Part shown: piece after piece, positions 10,931 through 23,274 of the stretch | How the letters are laid out: each line of letters begins with the position of its first letter | Numbering within the stretch: the first letter of the stretch is position 1 | Source of the DNA: Hanleya hanleyi | Lineage: Eukaryota; Mollusca; Polyplacophora; Lepidopleurida; Hanleyidae | Length of the DNA stretch: 64,000 bases | Reading direction: 5' to 3' | NCBI GenBank assembly: GCA_036873755.1 | Contig: JAVTVY010016062.1 | Location: 1-64,000, forward strand | The notes under the pieces: model-generated | Told to the model about the DNA's origin: nothing | Seen by the model: only the letters and a program-made list of their open reading frames with translations | The model's database searches: none | Program-made: the position numbers and the translations under genes

Positions 10931-12439
10931 ATATATACTAATTTATCTAATTTATATATATATTTAATTTACTTATACTAATTATACTAATAATTAACGT
11001 GTTATCTGCGAATACCCAAAACCCTACACTACCTCATTTGACCTCAAAATTGACACCAAAATGACCCCAATTTAATAATTAACGTGTTGTTGACGTGAAC
11101 TTCACCAATGGTAATTAACGTGAGGTTCCCCACTAGCATGTCCAGCTAGGGATGTGGAAGTCACATTCCCCGCAAATAATATTTCTTTGATTTCACGTGC
11201 TTGAAATATTGGGGTATGGAATAGCGTATATTGATGGAAAACCTGGAATACTGCTTGAGACATTAGGCCCCTTCCCACCCACACCTCCCCATGAGAGGAC
11301 ACCCCCACCCAAATCAACACGTTAGCGGCAGAAATGAGATCCTGTGTGCCTAGTTTTACCAACTTGCTTGTGATTTTATGCTATAGGCCCTACACATCAA
11401 CACTTCATATTTTGTACGTGTACAGTATAGCATCCTCATTGACAGAATCCTCTACAAAACACATCTGATTTTACCGACACTTCGTTCTTATCTGTCTCGG
11501 CATCATGTGTGGATTCAATGGGCTCGGAATAATGTTGTATACTGGTGGTTACAGGTCACCTTCACCATAATGTATCAATTACCATGGACTTGTACATGTA
11601 TCACATTCATATTGAATGGTGATGGCTGATGAGAATATTGCCAATATGGAACAAATGGCTGGATTCCAGCGAATAAAAAGTTCATGTTAATCATAAACAA
11701 CATACAATTAATAATACTATCAAATAATTATGTATATTCCTTGTCGACATCAATATAATACAGACAATATTATGACTGAATCAGGGTAACAGATATCCAA
11801 GGGTATATATGTCTACACTAAACTGAAGGAGATCCATGATGCATATTATATTATGTTGTAAAACTTCACTTGCTAATCTCGATTATGTTGCTTATTGTGA
11901 AAATAAATGAAGTTATGAAAATAAATTTAGTATGATTGCCCATTATCCTCAAATTAGAAATATCTTCAGCAGCTAAAGTTAAGCCAATCATAACAATATA
12001 TAACACCATGGTACTCAGGAAATGAAGTCTTTGTTTCTAGAAGCTAAATCATTTCTGACACATTCAAGTCCTCACCTGGTCAAGGGAGATAATTTTGTAA
12101 AAAAAAAAAAAAAAACAACAAAAAAAACAAGTATAGATCCACACTGGCGCAGACCAGAAAGTTGTATGACCTTTGCTGATATTTGTGGAGCATGCTGCAG
12201 GACTTCAACTAGATCCAGGAGCTATTGGGGGCTGCAGGTTTTGTAAAAGTTAGATCCAATTATTCTGAGAGAAGGAATGAAGTTCGGCATGGTTGTGTTG
12301 AGGTAAAACTGGGCATCCTTGAAAATGTCTGACCGATTGACACATGTATCACTCTGCCGGTCATCATTACATGCGTAATGTTTATTTCCTGAGGAATCAG
12401 GCGGGGTGGAGGGGGGGGTTGTGGCCAATCACTGACTCT
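10931..12439. other. No gene recognised; AT-rich, A-run at about 12098-12130
   Basis: Contains low-complexity AT sequence (10930-11000) and an A-rich run with short CAA interruptions near 12098-12130. The ORF at 11102-11362 (minus) has no recognisable domain. Confidence 0.4.
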
Positions 12440-13480
12440 GATGCTTATGTGCTTCATGACCTACGTGACAGGTTTATGGACTTTACAACATGTTGGCAGA
12501 AGATTATTGTATCTTACATCAAGTTTATGGCTGGAACTATGAAATAAATTTAAAGGTAAACATATGCCAAAGCATTGTACATGTATATGTGCTATGTCGC
12601 TGTAAATTGCAGGATTAGTGGTCTGTGGACTGCGTGGTACAGTTACAGGCAGCGGCACATGTCTGCATAAGTTTTTCAGTGCTCTCCAGGTAAATGCCAT
12701 GACTGGAAATATGAAATTAATTCAAAAGTAAACATGCCATATATGACATTGTACATGTATAAGCTTATACATGTGACATGTTGCTGTGAATCACACGTTT
12801 TTTGGCTTGTGAACTACATGATACTGTTATGGGCAGCAGCACATGTTTGCAGAAGTTTACTGATGGTTTTCCAGTCCGAAACAGGCAGGGAAATATGAAT
12901 TTGACCCAAACATCAACCGAACTATTACACAAAAATACTACAATATAGTACATGTTTGTGTTGAAGTTTCACACAATTTGGATTTCACGGACTACGTGAC
13001 AGGTTTATCATGTACGACACATGTTATCAAAACTTTGCTAATGGTTTTTTAATCTGAAACAGGCAGGGAAATATGAATTTGCAGAAAAAAGCAAACCTGC
13101 ATTTTACATAACAAAGACATAAATTTGGTACATGTGCTGCGCGTTGATAAATCGCACAATTTTGATTTGGCAGACTACGTGAAAGTCTTATGGACTACGG
13201 GACATGTTGGCGGAAGTTTTCCAATGCATTTCCAGTCTCAATCAAGCATGGAAATATAAATTTGACCCAAAAGTAAACATGAATTTTGAATAAAAACAAA
13301 GAAAAATAGCACATGTTGTTTGTGTTGAATTGTCATACAATTTGGGTTTCACAGACTATGAGACAGGTTTGCCATCTACGTTATATATCAGTGGAAGATT
13401 ACGGATACTTTTTCCGGGCCCAAACATGCAGCAAAATAAAAAATAATCGAAAAATAAAACATGCATTTTACAGTTTTACA
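12440..13480. repeat. Degenerate tandem repeat, unit about 180 bp, about six copies
   Basis: A block resembling GACTACGTGACAGGTTTATGG followed by ACATGTTGGCAGAAG recurs at about 12465, 12637, 12815, 12998, 13170 and 13358. A second block, GGAAATATGAATTTGACCCA, recurs between them. Copies are 60-80% alike by eye. A perfect 22-bp palindrome built on AAGCTT lies at 12753-12774. Noncoding satellite-like array. Confidence 0.75.
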
Positions 13481-14099
13481 CAACATTACAAGTATATGGA
13501 TCACGCCCCCTTTGTTCGGTTATTGATTTAACGACTAATTGGCTATAGTTCGATGGAACGAGACTATCTGCGTTAGAACATATGTCATAGAACATGTTCG
13601 CATAGATCTGGAGTAATGAAACACTCTTGGAAACAAGAAATGACTCAAAATACAAACCCGGAAATGGAAAACAACAACATGTCTTGGTTTGCGCGACCTT
13701 GGTGACCTTCCCCACCATAAATTTTATTTCGGGAAATAGAGCCTAATAACGTGTTTGCTGGTGGAAAGGGAATATTTCCTGCCTCCTAGATTTTCACAAA
13801 TGGTTCCAAAAGGTTTCAAAAAGTTTCAATTTGGAATGGGTCAGGTCAGGGCATTTGCAGCATTTCTGTTCTTCATTCAATACATAGTACTGTTCACACG
13901 CCCTATGATATGTACTTTTGTATCCAACATTATGCAAGTTTTGTTGTTAAAAAAATAAAACTGAACGTTGAACTTGTAGGCCTACTCGTTTGAAGCAGCA
14001 GACATTATAAATTTAGTTGACCTAGATTCTGCATTGAAGATCAACCATTGAAACGCGGAAAACAACGAATTACGTCAATTATACCGTATTTTCGCCTGC
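13481..14099. other. No gene recognised
   Basis: Short ORFs at 13476-13718 (minus) and 13755-13958 (plus) show no recognisable domain, and no splice-bounded exon could be supported. Confidence 0.4.
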
Positions 14100-14468
14100 A
14101 TGTTGTCTGATCGTACTATTCTTGTTTATCTGATGATGCTAAACAATAATGATCTTGTGAACTTTGGCATAGGTCATAAATTTTCTGAAGATGTACCATT
14201 TTGCATGTTCAATCTCTCGGTGGATGCAGGACAGAATCGGATAGCTCTGGTTTCGAGATTGAGGTGGAACCCGACTACAGAAGCAAGGCCCACTGCAATG
14301 GGGAACCCCATTATTTCAATTGTGTCCAAAGAAAAAGTGCAAGATTTCGTCGGGAACCATGACGATCCCTATTGGAAATACTATGAGTCGTGGGCTCCCC
14401 ATATGACAATTATTTGGCGGGAGATTTCACGTTGCGTTCCTAGACCTCCGTCTGATCGACGGAGGTAA
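14100..14468 (+). CDS. Unassigned 122-codon ORF
   Basis: An ATG-started ORF of 122 codons with unusually protein-like composition for this region (charged and aromatic residues, e.g. FVGNHDDPYWKYYESWAPHM near the C-terminal third). An internal CAG at about 14230 could also act as a splice acceptor. From there another frame reads TESDSSGFEIEVEPDYRSK and on to two Cys, so the coding frame is uncertain. No family recognised. It abuts the left edge of the 1.1 kb duplication. Confidence 0.2.
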   Translation: MLSDRTILVYLMMLNNNDLVNFGIGHKFSEDVPFCMFNLSVDAGQNRIALVSRLRWNPTTEARPTAMGNPIISIVSKEKVQDFVGNHDDPYWKYYESWAPHMTIIWREISRCVPRPPSDRRR

Positions 14469-14469
14469 A

Positions 14470-15560
14470 AAGATGAAAAAACATTTTTTTTAAGGCACCT
14501 CCATACGGCGGCCATTTTGAATTTGCCTATGATCATCTGCTGGGGGTGATATGAATGTAGGCTCACAATGGTCCAGTATGATAAGAAGTTTCAGATTTCA
14601 ATTTGTTTCCGAGCTTGAGGGAAACGTTCACTAAGGATGGGGGATATAGTTAACGGAAATGCTTAACCCTCTCCTATTTAGCAACAAAAATACTCCATTC
14701 GCTTCGGACGTCATGGTCTTGGGTAGTTTGAAATACCCTTGAGTCATTTGATATATGTACTTCAGCTCTCAGTCTAACGAAATCACATAGTACAGTTTGA
14801 AAAAAATGTTCGCTGTCCATCGCCAAATAGTCGGTGAGTAAAACAACTAACTGGATAATGTAATGAATAGATACTTACACTGCAGACAATCGTTAAAACT
14901 GATATATATCCTATATCCGTCATCTTCTATAAAGTGTTAACTATGTCAATATTGTGTTTGTGCGATGGGTCTCAATTTATATACGAGATGAGGTGTCTAA
15001 AATAAATACGTATCTTCTTAATAATACAAGTCTTCATTGTTATATGAATGAATGTATCCCGTTTAGCAACACCTGGTTGATTGAAAATTTACGTCACAAT
15101 ATTCATCGACCAAACAGCATGTAACACTTATACAAAGAAACCAGGAACCAAGCGCATTAAAAATATACGGAGATGGGAGAGATTGGTTCTGCAGATAGAC
15201 TCTGAAACCATAACCGGATTGAAGACAATCAGGATATCGCCAACTGTATTTGAACGGTTTTAGTCGCTTCAGTGTACGTCAGCTTTTGTAGTAACTTTAA
15301 AAATAACAAAGTGAACATTGTTAAATAGAGCAACTTCTCATTTTTTTTTCGAATTTCGCCTGCGGATAATTGGAGCGAATAAAGAGAGTGGCTCATTCCA
15401 CCGCTTGTGTTTGCTACGCTTATTGGCCATTAGGAGGGATTTAGTTTTTTTAAACAGATAAACACTTAATGTAGTCTTGATAACAAATGACACGATAGTA
15501 AAGCTGAAATGAATGAGTAAATCTACGCGGATATGCGACTATATAGTCAAACCGCTACAT
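14470..15560. repeat. 1.1 kb direct duplication, copy 1
   Basis: It matches 18755-19840 collinearly, about 4.3 kb apart, through long blocks such as CAGTCTAACGAAATCACATA, TATGAATGAATGTATCCCGT and AACACCTGGTTGATTGAAAA. By eye the two are roughly 85-90% identical with small indels. Either an old segmental duplication or two copies of a dispersed element. Copy 1 retains an open signal-peptide-like first exon on the minus strand. Confidence 0.85.
14879..14986 (-). promoter_or_regulatory. Candidate TATA promoter and signal-peptide first exon
   Basis: On the minus strand CGTATATAAATTGAG (14972-14986) lies about 50 bp before an ATG at 14923. The ATG opens MTDIGYISVLTIVCS, a short hydrophobic leader, then a donor CAGT|GTAAGT at 14878. 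Exon 2 was not found. The equivalent place in copy 2 (19176-19178) keeps the ATG but has a stop after five codons and a changed TATA word. Suggestive, not proven. Confidence 0.3.
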
Positions 15561-16519
15561 AATGCTTCAAACAGACTGGACCTGCATATGCATAACTCGT
15601 GCTTTAGTATTTGCTTGATTCTGTGGTAGCGTTTCAGCCTGTGTCACGTGACTAGTTTCTTAGAATTTACCCATATTCCGGTTTTTCAAATGTGGTATCA
15701 ATATCAGAAACTTGTATAAAATACTATCGTAGCGAGAGAGCCATTTGGCTAGGGCTTATGGGGACCTATCCTGGTCGGAGGGCGCATTTCTGCCCTCTCC
15801 CCTCAAAGATTACCCCTTGAGCAAGGGACTATTACTTATCGCTCGATACCGTTCGATTATTAAAGCTCTACCTGAAAATTTAGTAAAATCGAAGATGTCC
15901 GCTCTGATAATGTCACAGTGACGTCATTTTTGTGGATATTTCGGTCAGATTTAAAAATATATATATTTACGGGATCATTATCTGTGACAGAAAAATGCCA
16001 GACTAATTAAGAAGTAATTAAATGATGTAGTATAAATTGTGTTTGCACACTTTTATCCAGAAAATGCAAAACAATACGAAACAATCACTCTTAATTTACC
16101 CATGGTCCTTTGCTCGTATGGATATGTAAGTAGTCTCCAAATTACTGCAATATGATATATTATAAAGTCACGCAGTTTCAAACTTTTGATTGTCTTGTCC
16201 TTTCGGAGATAGATTAGAAACTTTGGTAGGGGACATCATCGATGCCTATTAGAATAAACTTATCTTGATTAGTCTGTCCCTAATTCCGCTGGCAGATCGC
16301 CACATTTCTGTATCTCGATGTTGATTAGAACACCCCCCCCCCCCGGCCCCCCTTCCCACAAACACACAACTCCAAACGCGGACCCCAACTTGTATCAAAT
16401 TTCTTTCAGCCGATATGCCCGCACTGTGCTAAAAGCTTGCACAATAATAAACTCCATATCCATATCCCATATTCTATAAATAATTAAACTGAAATTATAT
16501 AATATGGTGGCAAAACTAT
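15561..16519. other. No gene recognised
   Basis: A short segment at 15885-15960 resembles 18600-18690, extending the relationship between the two duplicated regions. It contains a perfect CRE word TGACGTCA near 15920. A C-run lies at about 16332-16352. Confidence 0.4.
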
Positions 16520-16880
16520 TCCGATTGAAAATCGATCTATTGCATTGAACGTTCCAGATTAGTAGGAGCTATTACACTGTTTAATCAGTCTACATAAGAT
16601 TCATTCCTTCTCTTTCAATCTAATAGATTGAAAATAATTCCAATCGAACAGATAATGAAGATTTGACATTTCGATTGACATTTGAATCTGAGAAAATTAG
16701 ATCTTGTCGCCTTATTTCAATCTGCTCAGATTTAATTGTCAATCTTTCGGCGCAATAGGGATTATTTTCAATCTATTAGATTAAAAAAGAATATATTTAA
16801 TATAAGGTAGACTGAAAAATAAATCTAATAGATCATAATTAATTGGAGTTTTCAATCTGATAGATCAGGTCACCAATTAA
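16520..16880. repeat. Array of TAGATTGAAA / TTTCAATCTA words
   Basis: More than ten instances of AATCTAATAGATTGAAAA-type stems and their halves alternate in orientation. The same words form a second array at 34600-34790. Noncoding, MITE-like. Confidence 0.75.
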
Positions 16881-16892
16881 CCTACTTATTTA

Positions 16893-16893
16893 G

Positions 16894-16925
<32 letters not shown>
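16893..16925. repeat. (GA)n microsatellite at retroelement 3' end
   Basis: The GA run (TC on the minus strand) directly follows the 3' UTR of the minus-strand non-LTR element, where such elements carry their terminal simple repeat. Confidence 0.85.
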
Positions 16926-18020
16926 ATTAAGGTTTAACGTCGCATTCAGCAATATTTCAGCTATATAGCAACGACCAAACAAAATTCTAAGTATTCAATT
17001 CCACAACTCAGTAAACTAATGCGTTTAAACACGTACAAACATTAAAATTTGTACAACAAACCAATCTCTCTCAAATAATCTAAAATACAATCCTCTTTTA
17101 CTCGGCTAAACAGATCTTCCAGCGCAATTGCTCGATAAAAAGTACCTCTTACAATCTTCAAATATATGCAGTCTATGAGAATATGTTTCACCGTGAGATC
17201 TTCATGACATGGAATACACCTAGAGGCCGGCTCCTGTTTTAGTAATATTCGTGGGTTAATCGTGTATGACCGAGCCTACATCGTCTAATCATGGCCTGAT
17301 CGAAACGTTTCTGACTGTTCAAATGCGTATAACCGACAGTTTTTGTGAACTCGTGAAGTTTGTTATTATCCATAGTATCCCATAAAGATTGAAACAGCTT
17401 TCTTACATAAGCGCAGATAGATGGTCTGAAATCGCTGTATGGAATTCCAACAGGATCAACTTCTTCATCTAGAGCTGCCTTAGCCAATCTATCAGCTTCA
17501 GAATTGCCTTTGATGTCAACGTGACTAGGCACCCAGCAAAACACAATATCTATCTGCTGATCAAATTTAGTGTCATATAATTGTAGAATTTTCAAGATGG
17601 TGGGATGAGTTGAATTTCCACTTTTTATCGCTTTAAGGCATGATAGTGAATCCGAGAATATGACATTTTTTTCCTTCTAGTGGATCCAATACCTACAAAA
17701 GCTGAAAACAGAGCTTTTGCTGCTGCAGTAAATATGGAACTTTTACCTGGTAGACGACAGGTTTTAGTTTTGGAACTAAAGATAGTGCTACTCTTTCATC
17801 ATCTTTAGAACCATTGGTATAAATAGCCTGATGTGATCTGTATTTTTTTCTCAGTAGACCAAATTCGTGTGTATACACGAGCTGGCTCGTGTCTGCCTTT
17901 TATATTTCGTCAGTGAAATATCTACTCCTGGTTTGGCTAACTGCGATGGTGGAGTTGGCAAGAGCTCGTTTGGTAAAATTTGACTAACTTTAATACCAGC
18001 TGCTACAATGCTTATTTAAG
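16926..18020 (-). pseudogene. Non-LTR retrotransposon 3' fragment (RNase H and C-terminal zinc-finger region)
   Basis: The minus strand encodes the RNase H domain and C-terminal tail of a Jockey/CR1-type LINE. Motifs, in order: AIYTNGSKDDERVA (about 17830-17790; the usual first catalytic Asp of YTDGS is Asn here), SDSLSCLKAI (about 17660), WVPSHVDIKGNSEADRLAKA (17535-17480, with the last catalytic Asp), then RRCRLGHTRLTHEYY. A frame change near 17244 moves the reading frame. The tail continues with RCIPCHEDLTVKHILIDC, a Cys/His motif typical of these elements, to a stop at 17042. Another frame break lies near 17690-17750. Endonuclease and reverse transcriptase are absent, as expected for a 5'-truncated insertion. 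A 3' UTR of ~115 bp leads to the GA/TC repeat. Confidence 0.85.
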
Positions 18021-18754
18021 AGAATACACTCACAGGATGAACTCATGTATTACCGCCGGCGAAGGAATATTATGCGTACCCACATTTCCTCGAGCTATGG
18101 ACCCCACCCGATGGGTGCATGGATTCTGAAATATTATCTTAAAGTAGTTTGACATCGAGCAAACCGATCAGATAGAAATTAATTAAATATCGTTTAGTTT
18201 CAACAATTTGGGGTCGGAAGAGAACATAAAATTAAAACTTGACACAAATTTATTATCAACACATGAACCTTGTCGCTTCAAAGTTTACAAATGACAAACA
18301 CAGAAATAAGACATAAACGGGGGCACTTCTAAACGATTTAGAATGAAAATTACATTGCTATTATTAATTATTAGTCAAACATTTTCGTCTTCTGCTGAAT
18401 ATTTCTTGTTCAGTGGAAAACACCTAGAGAGCAAGACTAGAATTTAAGTTTTTAGATTAGAGTTGCAGGTGTCTAGGATACTAGCATAGATTATGCAAAA
18501 ATATGCAGCTGATCGAGTACACAAAACTGTTATCGCATTTTACGTTACAATAAATGGCCTTTAATTTGCTAGCTGGAATTTGGCTTACTATATTTTTCTA
18601 TAAATTTATACCAGAAAATATTTTTAAAAAAATATCCGCACTGATAAAGTCATAGTGAGGCCATTTTCCTGGGGGGGGGGGAGTTTTTATTTGTTTTATT
18701 GATGCAATAATAATCTAGTAAATAATCGTCAGAGGTGAAATGAAAACATTTAAA
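18021..18754. other. No gene recognised
   Basis: Flank of the retroelement. Contains a G-run at about 18671-18683 and the segment related to 15885-15960. Confidence 0.4.
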
Positions 18755-19840
18755 GAAAAAGGACTAAAGCCTTTCTGGTGGATACGGCCGCGATTTTGAA
18801 TTTGCCCATAATCCTCTGCTCGGAAGGATATGCATCCAGGCTCATAGGGAATGCTCGAGGGGAATATTCCGTAAGGATGGGGGATATGGATCACGGAGGT
18901 GCTTGAAACTCTCCTATTTACCAACGAAAATACTCTATTTAATTCGGACGTCATGGTTCAGGGAGTTTGAAATAATATTGGGTCGTTTGACAAATATACT
19001 TCAGGTTTCAGTCTAACGAAATCACATGGTACAGTTTGCAAAAAAAATGTTCGCTGTTCATCGTCAAATATTCGGTGTCTATGCTGTCGTTGCGCAATAC
19101 AACTAACTGAGAATGTAATGAATATATACTTACACTGCAGACAATCGTCAAAGCTGATATTTATACAATATCCGTCATTTTCTATAAAGTGTCAACAATG
19201 TCAATATTTTGTTTGTGCGATGGGTCTCAATTGATATATGAGATGGGGTGTTTGAAACTAATACGTATCTTCTTAATAATACAAGTATGCATTGTTATAT
19301 GAATGTTTGTATCCCGTTTAGCAACACCTGACTGATTGAAAATTTACGTCACAATATTTATCGATCAAACAGCATGTAACCCTTTTACAAGGGAACCAGG
19401 AACCAAGCGACATTAAAAATATATAGTGATGGGACAGGATGGTTCTGATCATGCGGATAGACTCGGACACCTTAACCGGATTGGAGACAATTAGGATATC
19501 GCCATCTGCCTCTAGCTATTGTTTATGTCATTTGTTTCAGTATTTGAAGATTTTAAGTATATGTCAAGTATTGTATTAGCTATAAAAATAACAAAGTGAA
19601 CATTGTTAAACTGCGCGGCTTCTCGTTTTTTATAATTTCGCCTGCGACTAATTGGAGCGAATCAAGAGTGTGACTCATTTTACCTTTCGTGTTTGCTGCG
19701 CTTATTGACCATAAAGATTTAATTTTTATTATAGAGAAACATTTAATGTAGTTTTGATAACAAAAGGCACGATATTAAAGCTGGAAAGAATGAGTAAATC
19801 TACGCAAATGTGCGACTGTGATATATTGACAGACCGCCAA
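18755..19840. repeat. 1.1 kb direct duplication, copy 2
   Basis: Collinear with 14470-15560. On the minus strand the first-exon ATG is preserved (19176-19178) but is followed by a stop after five codons, and the TATA word is altered, so any first exon here is dead. Confidence 0.85.
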
Positions 19841-20568
19841 TTTAGATGTATAGCACAGTTATGTTAATATAGTTTCCACTACTACATGTACAAGGGCTTT
19901 AACCATTTGGGCTCTCCGTTTATAATATAAGGGATGTGTTTCGAAATGCGCCAGAAAACCATGCACTTGCGTGAACGGCGTTGAGCTAACATTTTTTGGA
20001 GTTGTCTTTCGGGTGGCGTAAGCTCATGTTTATTATCTCAAACAAGATACAATACAAGTATCGCTAGTGACAACCACAAGTGACCTCTCTGGGCCAGTTG
20101 GACTTCGATTGAAATCTAACACGCATCAAAGCGAGTCTGACGGTAACCATGACAGAAATAATCTCACGGTTTCTGATACAAACACGTGCTATTATGTACT
20201 TCATTCTCACCAGCGCTTTCCCTTTCGTATTCTATCTGGCTCTAGCCGTCACAAAAACGGGGGTTGTGCATCTAAGTCGCCTTTAATCCCATGCTGGCCA
20301 ATCATTTTCCTTTGTGGCACGTCACTATCCTTATATGGCACATCTGCGTCTTACGCTATATACATGTATGTCTAGTATTTGGAACTTCGGTTGTAAGAGA
20401 ATGAATGAGCGTTGGTTACGTGATACATATCGCAGGCCCCTGTAACTTGTGTTTCTATTGTATAAACATGAACCATTCCAATCACCAACTGTCTATAGCT
20501 CGAAGAAATCTGATGGATTGTGAATTTTTAGGTGTAAAATAGACGAAAATAACAAACATTTATAGTGA
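19841..20568. other. No gene recognised
   Basis: A 102-codon ORF (20067-20375) has no recognisable domain and no splice context worth calling. Confidence 0.4.
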
Positions 20569-20905
20569 TTACAACACATATAAGGGAAGTGGGAAGAGGT
20601 GCCGACATACTGACTGCGTCACATGACTTCACAGAATAGTCTTCTGGTTAACCTATTCTAAAGCACATATCAAGAATCTAACGATTCGTGATATGTGTTG
20701 TATCTCAGGTACGCTTTTATTGTACCTGTTCATGTGGCAACTTGGATGATATGACCACACGGCCCCTAGCACCGGCATAAGCGGTGTTAGATACAAATCT
20801 AGAGAGCTATGATGGAAATGCTCTGACAACTCGTATACTGGTAATTGGTGAGCTGTTTCGCTGTGACAACTCGTACACTGGAGATTGGTGAGCTGTATCG
20901 TCGTC
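20569..20905 (-). mobile_element. Dispersed repeat family C, copy 1
   Basis: The reverse complement of 35265-35565 over ~300 bp, sharing GGGAAGTGGGAAGAGGTGCC, CTGGTTAACCTATTCTAAAG, GATATGTGTTGTATC and TAGAGAGCTATGATGGAAAT. The core GGCCCCTAGCACCGGCATAA at 20761-20795 is common to families A and B. A 44-bp tandem duplication (TGACAACTCGTA...GGTGAGCTGT) sits at about 20823-20905. No coding. Confidence 0.85.
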
Positions 20906-21059
20906 AGATGTAAATGACGGCATTTAACACAAAAGACTAGTCTGTAATGCCCGATGTCGACCTTGCCAACCCAGTAAGACCATAGAATTACAAAGAAAGC
21001 AAAATAATTGAACTTCACGTATAATTTCCCAGAGTTTATTATATTGTTAGTGTCCTTAG

Positions 21060-21205
21060 AAAGAGTTTGGTACCTTCTTATTGAGAACAATTACTTATCT
21101 ATTGATACTCGTAGAATCTGTAGGATCCGTGTTCGTTCCTTGTTGCTGTCTGTAGTAACAGTTTGGTACATTCTTATTGCCAATATTCACCTGACCGGTA
21201 TTGAT
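21060..21205. repeat. About 104-bp imperfect tandem duplication
   Basis: GTTTGGTACCTTCTTATTG near 21066 recurs as GTTTGGTACATTCTTATTG near 21170, each followed by a similar AT-rich stretch. Two copies only. Confidence 0.6.
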
Positions 21206-21236
21206 AATTGGACCTTAATGATGTTTCTAGTATCTA

Positions 21237-21421
21237 CAGTACAGGGCAGAAATAACTTTGAACGTGATTCCCTTGCCTGCAAATCGCGGTCGCTATAATG
21301 CTGTTGCTATAATAGCAACAAAGATGACTTTCTTCAGTCATAATCAAAACGCGCACACTTTTATAACCACAAATATTCGCTCGTGTTCTGATTCTACTAT
21401 AGTTATTTCTGCCCTGTACTG
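21237..21421. mobile_element. Tc1/mariner-type MITE, 185 bp, TA duplication
   Basis: Perfect 21-bp terminal inverted repeats start CAGTACAGGGCAGAAATAAC at 21237 and mirror it to 21421. They are flanked on both sides by TA (21235-21236 and 21422-21423), the target duplication of Tc1/mariner elements. No transposase, so non-autonomous. The clean ends suggest a fairly young insertion. Confidence 0.9.
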
Positions 21422-21842
21422 TACCTAGTAGCTTGTTATAAAGATGAATCACGTTTGTTTACATAGGATGAGTCATGTTGAACTGAAGTATCTAACCGTT
21501 TCTTTCTCCTGTAGGTTTAAGCAAGTATTTCCTCATACTGACATGATTAAGCCTATGTCAAGGGACCTGTGGACACCGCTGGCTAGCAGCCGGCAAATTT
21601 TCAACGCATATATTACCTCGATGCTACTTGTATGTCTTCATTCTTTTATTGATTATTGAAATTCCTGACGTGAATTTCATCGACTAAATTCTCTCGATCG
21701 GATCACACTAGGGCATTAATAATTAAAGTAACGCGTTATACTGATTATAATAGCCCGAAAACAATGAACGTGGAATATTGGATCGATGAGTAGAATATTA
21801 TATGTCTAGGCGGATATAAAAACATGAAAATATTCCAAAACT

Positions 21843-22305
21843 GTGAACGTCAGTGAAACCATCAAAGCCTGCTCCTTCTCATTCACCAAACGCTATATAG
21901 ACGATCTTCTCGCTATGGATAATCGTTATATAAATGAAGCAGCGAAGGATATATATCCACCTTCACTGGGTTTAAAGGAAACTACCGATAGCCCTAACGG
22001 CACATCATATTTAGACATATATCGCTATAAAAATCCATCGGGTCTTCTCTCTCGTCGACTTTACGACAAACGAGATTACTAGTTTTGACATCGAAATTAT
22101 CCCTTTCTGGACAGCAATATTCCAGTGGTACCTGCATGTGGCGCGTACATATCTTGCCTAGTAGCATTTGCTAGATCTTGTTTTAAATCTGAAGATTTTA
22201 ATCTTTGTCACAAAACATTATTGCAAAAACTTATAAAACAAGGCTATATCACCAATTGCCTCGTATCCATCAACAGAGTATCCTTTTTACCTCATCAAGA
22301 ATAAT
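21843..22305 (+). pseudogene. YIDD-type reverse transcriptase fragment, broken
   Basis: The frame beginning about 21843 carries FTKRYIDDLLAMDN, whose YIDD is the catalytic palm motif, then IYPPSLGLKETTDSPNGTSY, YLDI and a LYDKRD block. Two in-frame stops (22081 and 22087) follow. The same frame then continues with PFLDSNIPVVPACGAYISCL and a QKLIKQGY motif to about 22305. This order (YIDD, SYLD, LYDKRD, PFL.SNIP, AYGVYISQ) is that of a retroelement polymerase common in marine invertebrate genomes, in my judgement Penelope-like, but the class is uncertain. Fingers and N-terminus are missing. Confidence 0.75.
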
Positions 22306-22890
22306 GCAGCGACTAGCAGCTGGAAATCAGACACAGGTCCCCGAATATCAGCCCAGTATAAAGTGACGAGCCTTTGTCCGTGGGACTTTACGGAAAGTCT
22401 GCGATTGGCTCGTTGTTGTACCAATTTCACCGAAGTCAATAAAAATATCGATTGACCAATCGAGAGTTTCAAATGCGGAATGACCAGCAATAGGATAAAA
22501 TTCGTCAGATAGATATCCCTTAATAGCATGTTAATACATTGGATCAAACCGGGTATTACGACTATACAATCATGACAGTCAGTTTAATAGTGCATGATAT
22601 GAACTTAAAATTAGTATATACAGCTGATAACATTATAAATTGGATAAATGAAAGGTTTTCCGGTCCAGTCTCAAAACCCACACTTTTCTTCTCAACTTAT
22701 CCGCTTCAGCACTCAAGCCTTGACACAAGTATAGCCCAGCATACAAGCCTTGATACGCACCGTTTGAACCTGTTGCGACAATAACCGATATTCAGATCGA
22801 AAAGGATCACGCCAACGGAACAGGCATTTCTGTTGTTGTTAGCACAAATACTTTGTCAGGAAAAAAGTCGCTGTCTTGGAGATTCATAGT
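22287..22890. other. Spacer between two RT fragments
   Basis: No domain recognised. Probably degraded retroelement sequence, given its position between two related RT remnants. Confidence 0.35.
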
Positions 22891-22916
22891 TATTCCAAAA
22901 AAGACGCTTTCGACGT

Positions 22917-23175
22917 TTCCCTTTCTCTCGTCGATATTACCACAAGTTGGATGACTACAATTGCGACATCGTAAACTGTGCATTCCTGGACAATAAAATT
23001 TCAGATGGACCTACATATGGTGTAGATATATCTCGCTACATTTCCTGTGTAAAATGTAACGGTTTTAATCAACGCCACAAGACACTGTTATAGAACGAGG
23101 GCTATAACGCCAAGCGCCTCCATTCAATGTTTATGAAATTTAGCGTTAGATATAGCGCGTTGATGGCAAAATACG
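22917..23175 (+). pseudogene. Second related reverse transcriptase fragment, broken
   Basis: Frame at about 22917 reads HKLDDYNCDIVNCAFLDN, then ISDGPTYGVDISRYISC and KTLL, a stop near 23092, and continues to FMKFSVRYSALMAKY. It is homologous to the thumb portion of the fragment at 21843-22305 but clearly a different copy. The YIDD part is absent. The two lie in direct orientation ~0.9 kb apart. Confidence 0.65.
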
Positions 23176-23220
23176 TATGTATTGTGCGCAATATTTAGCG
23201 TTACGTTTCGCCTTGTGTCG

Positions 23221-23250
23221 AATTCTGCTTAACTCTGGGTTATGGGCCGT
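23221..23250 (-). repeat. Isolated copy of the shared repeat core
   Basis: TTCTGCTTAACTCTGGGTTA followed by TGGGCCGT is the reverse complement of the core found in repeat families A-C. It marks one end of the interrupted family A copy that resumes at 23790. Confidence 0.55.
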
Positions 23251-23274
23251 ATAATACACGGGTACACTGTTAAC

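Noticed and set aside
20067..20375. 102-codon + strand ORF
   Set aside because: No domain, no supporting splice or promoter signals, low-complexity composition.
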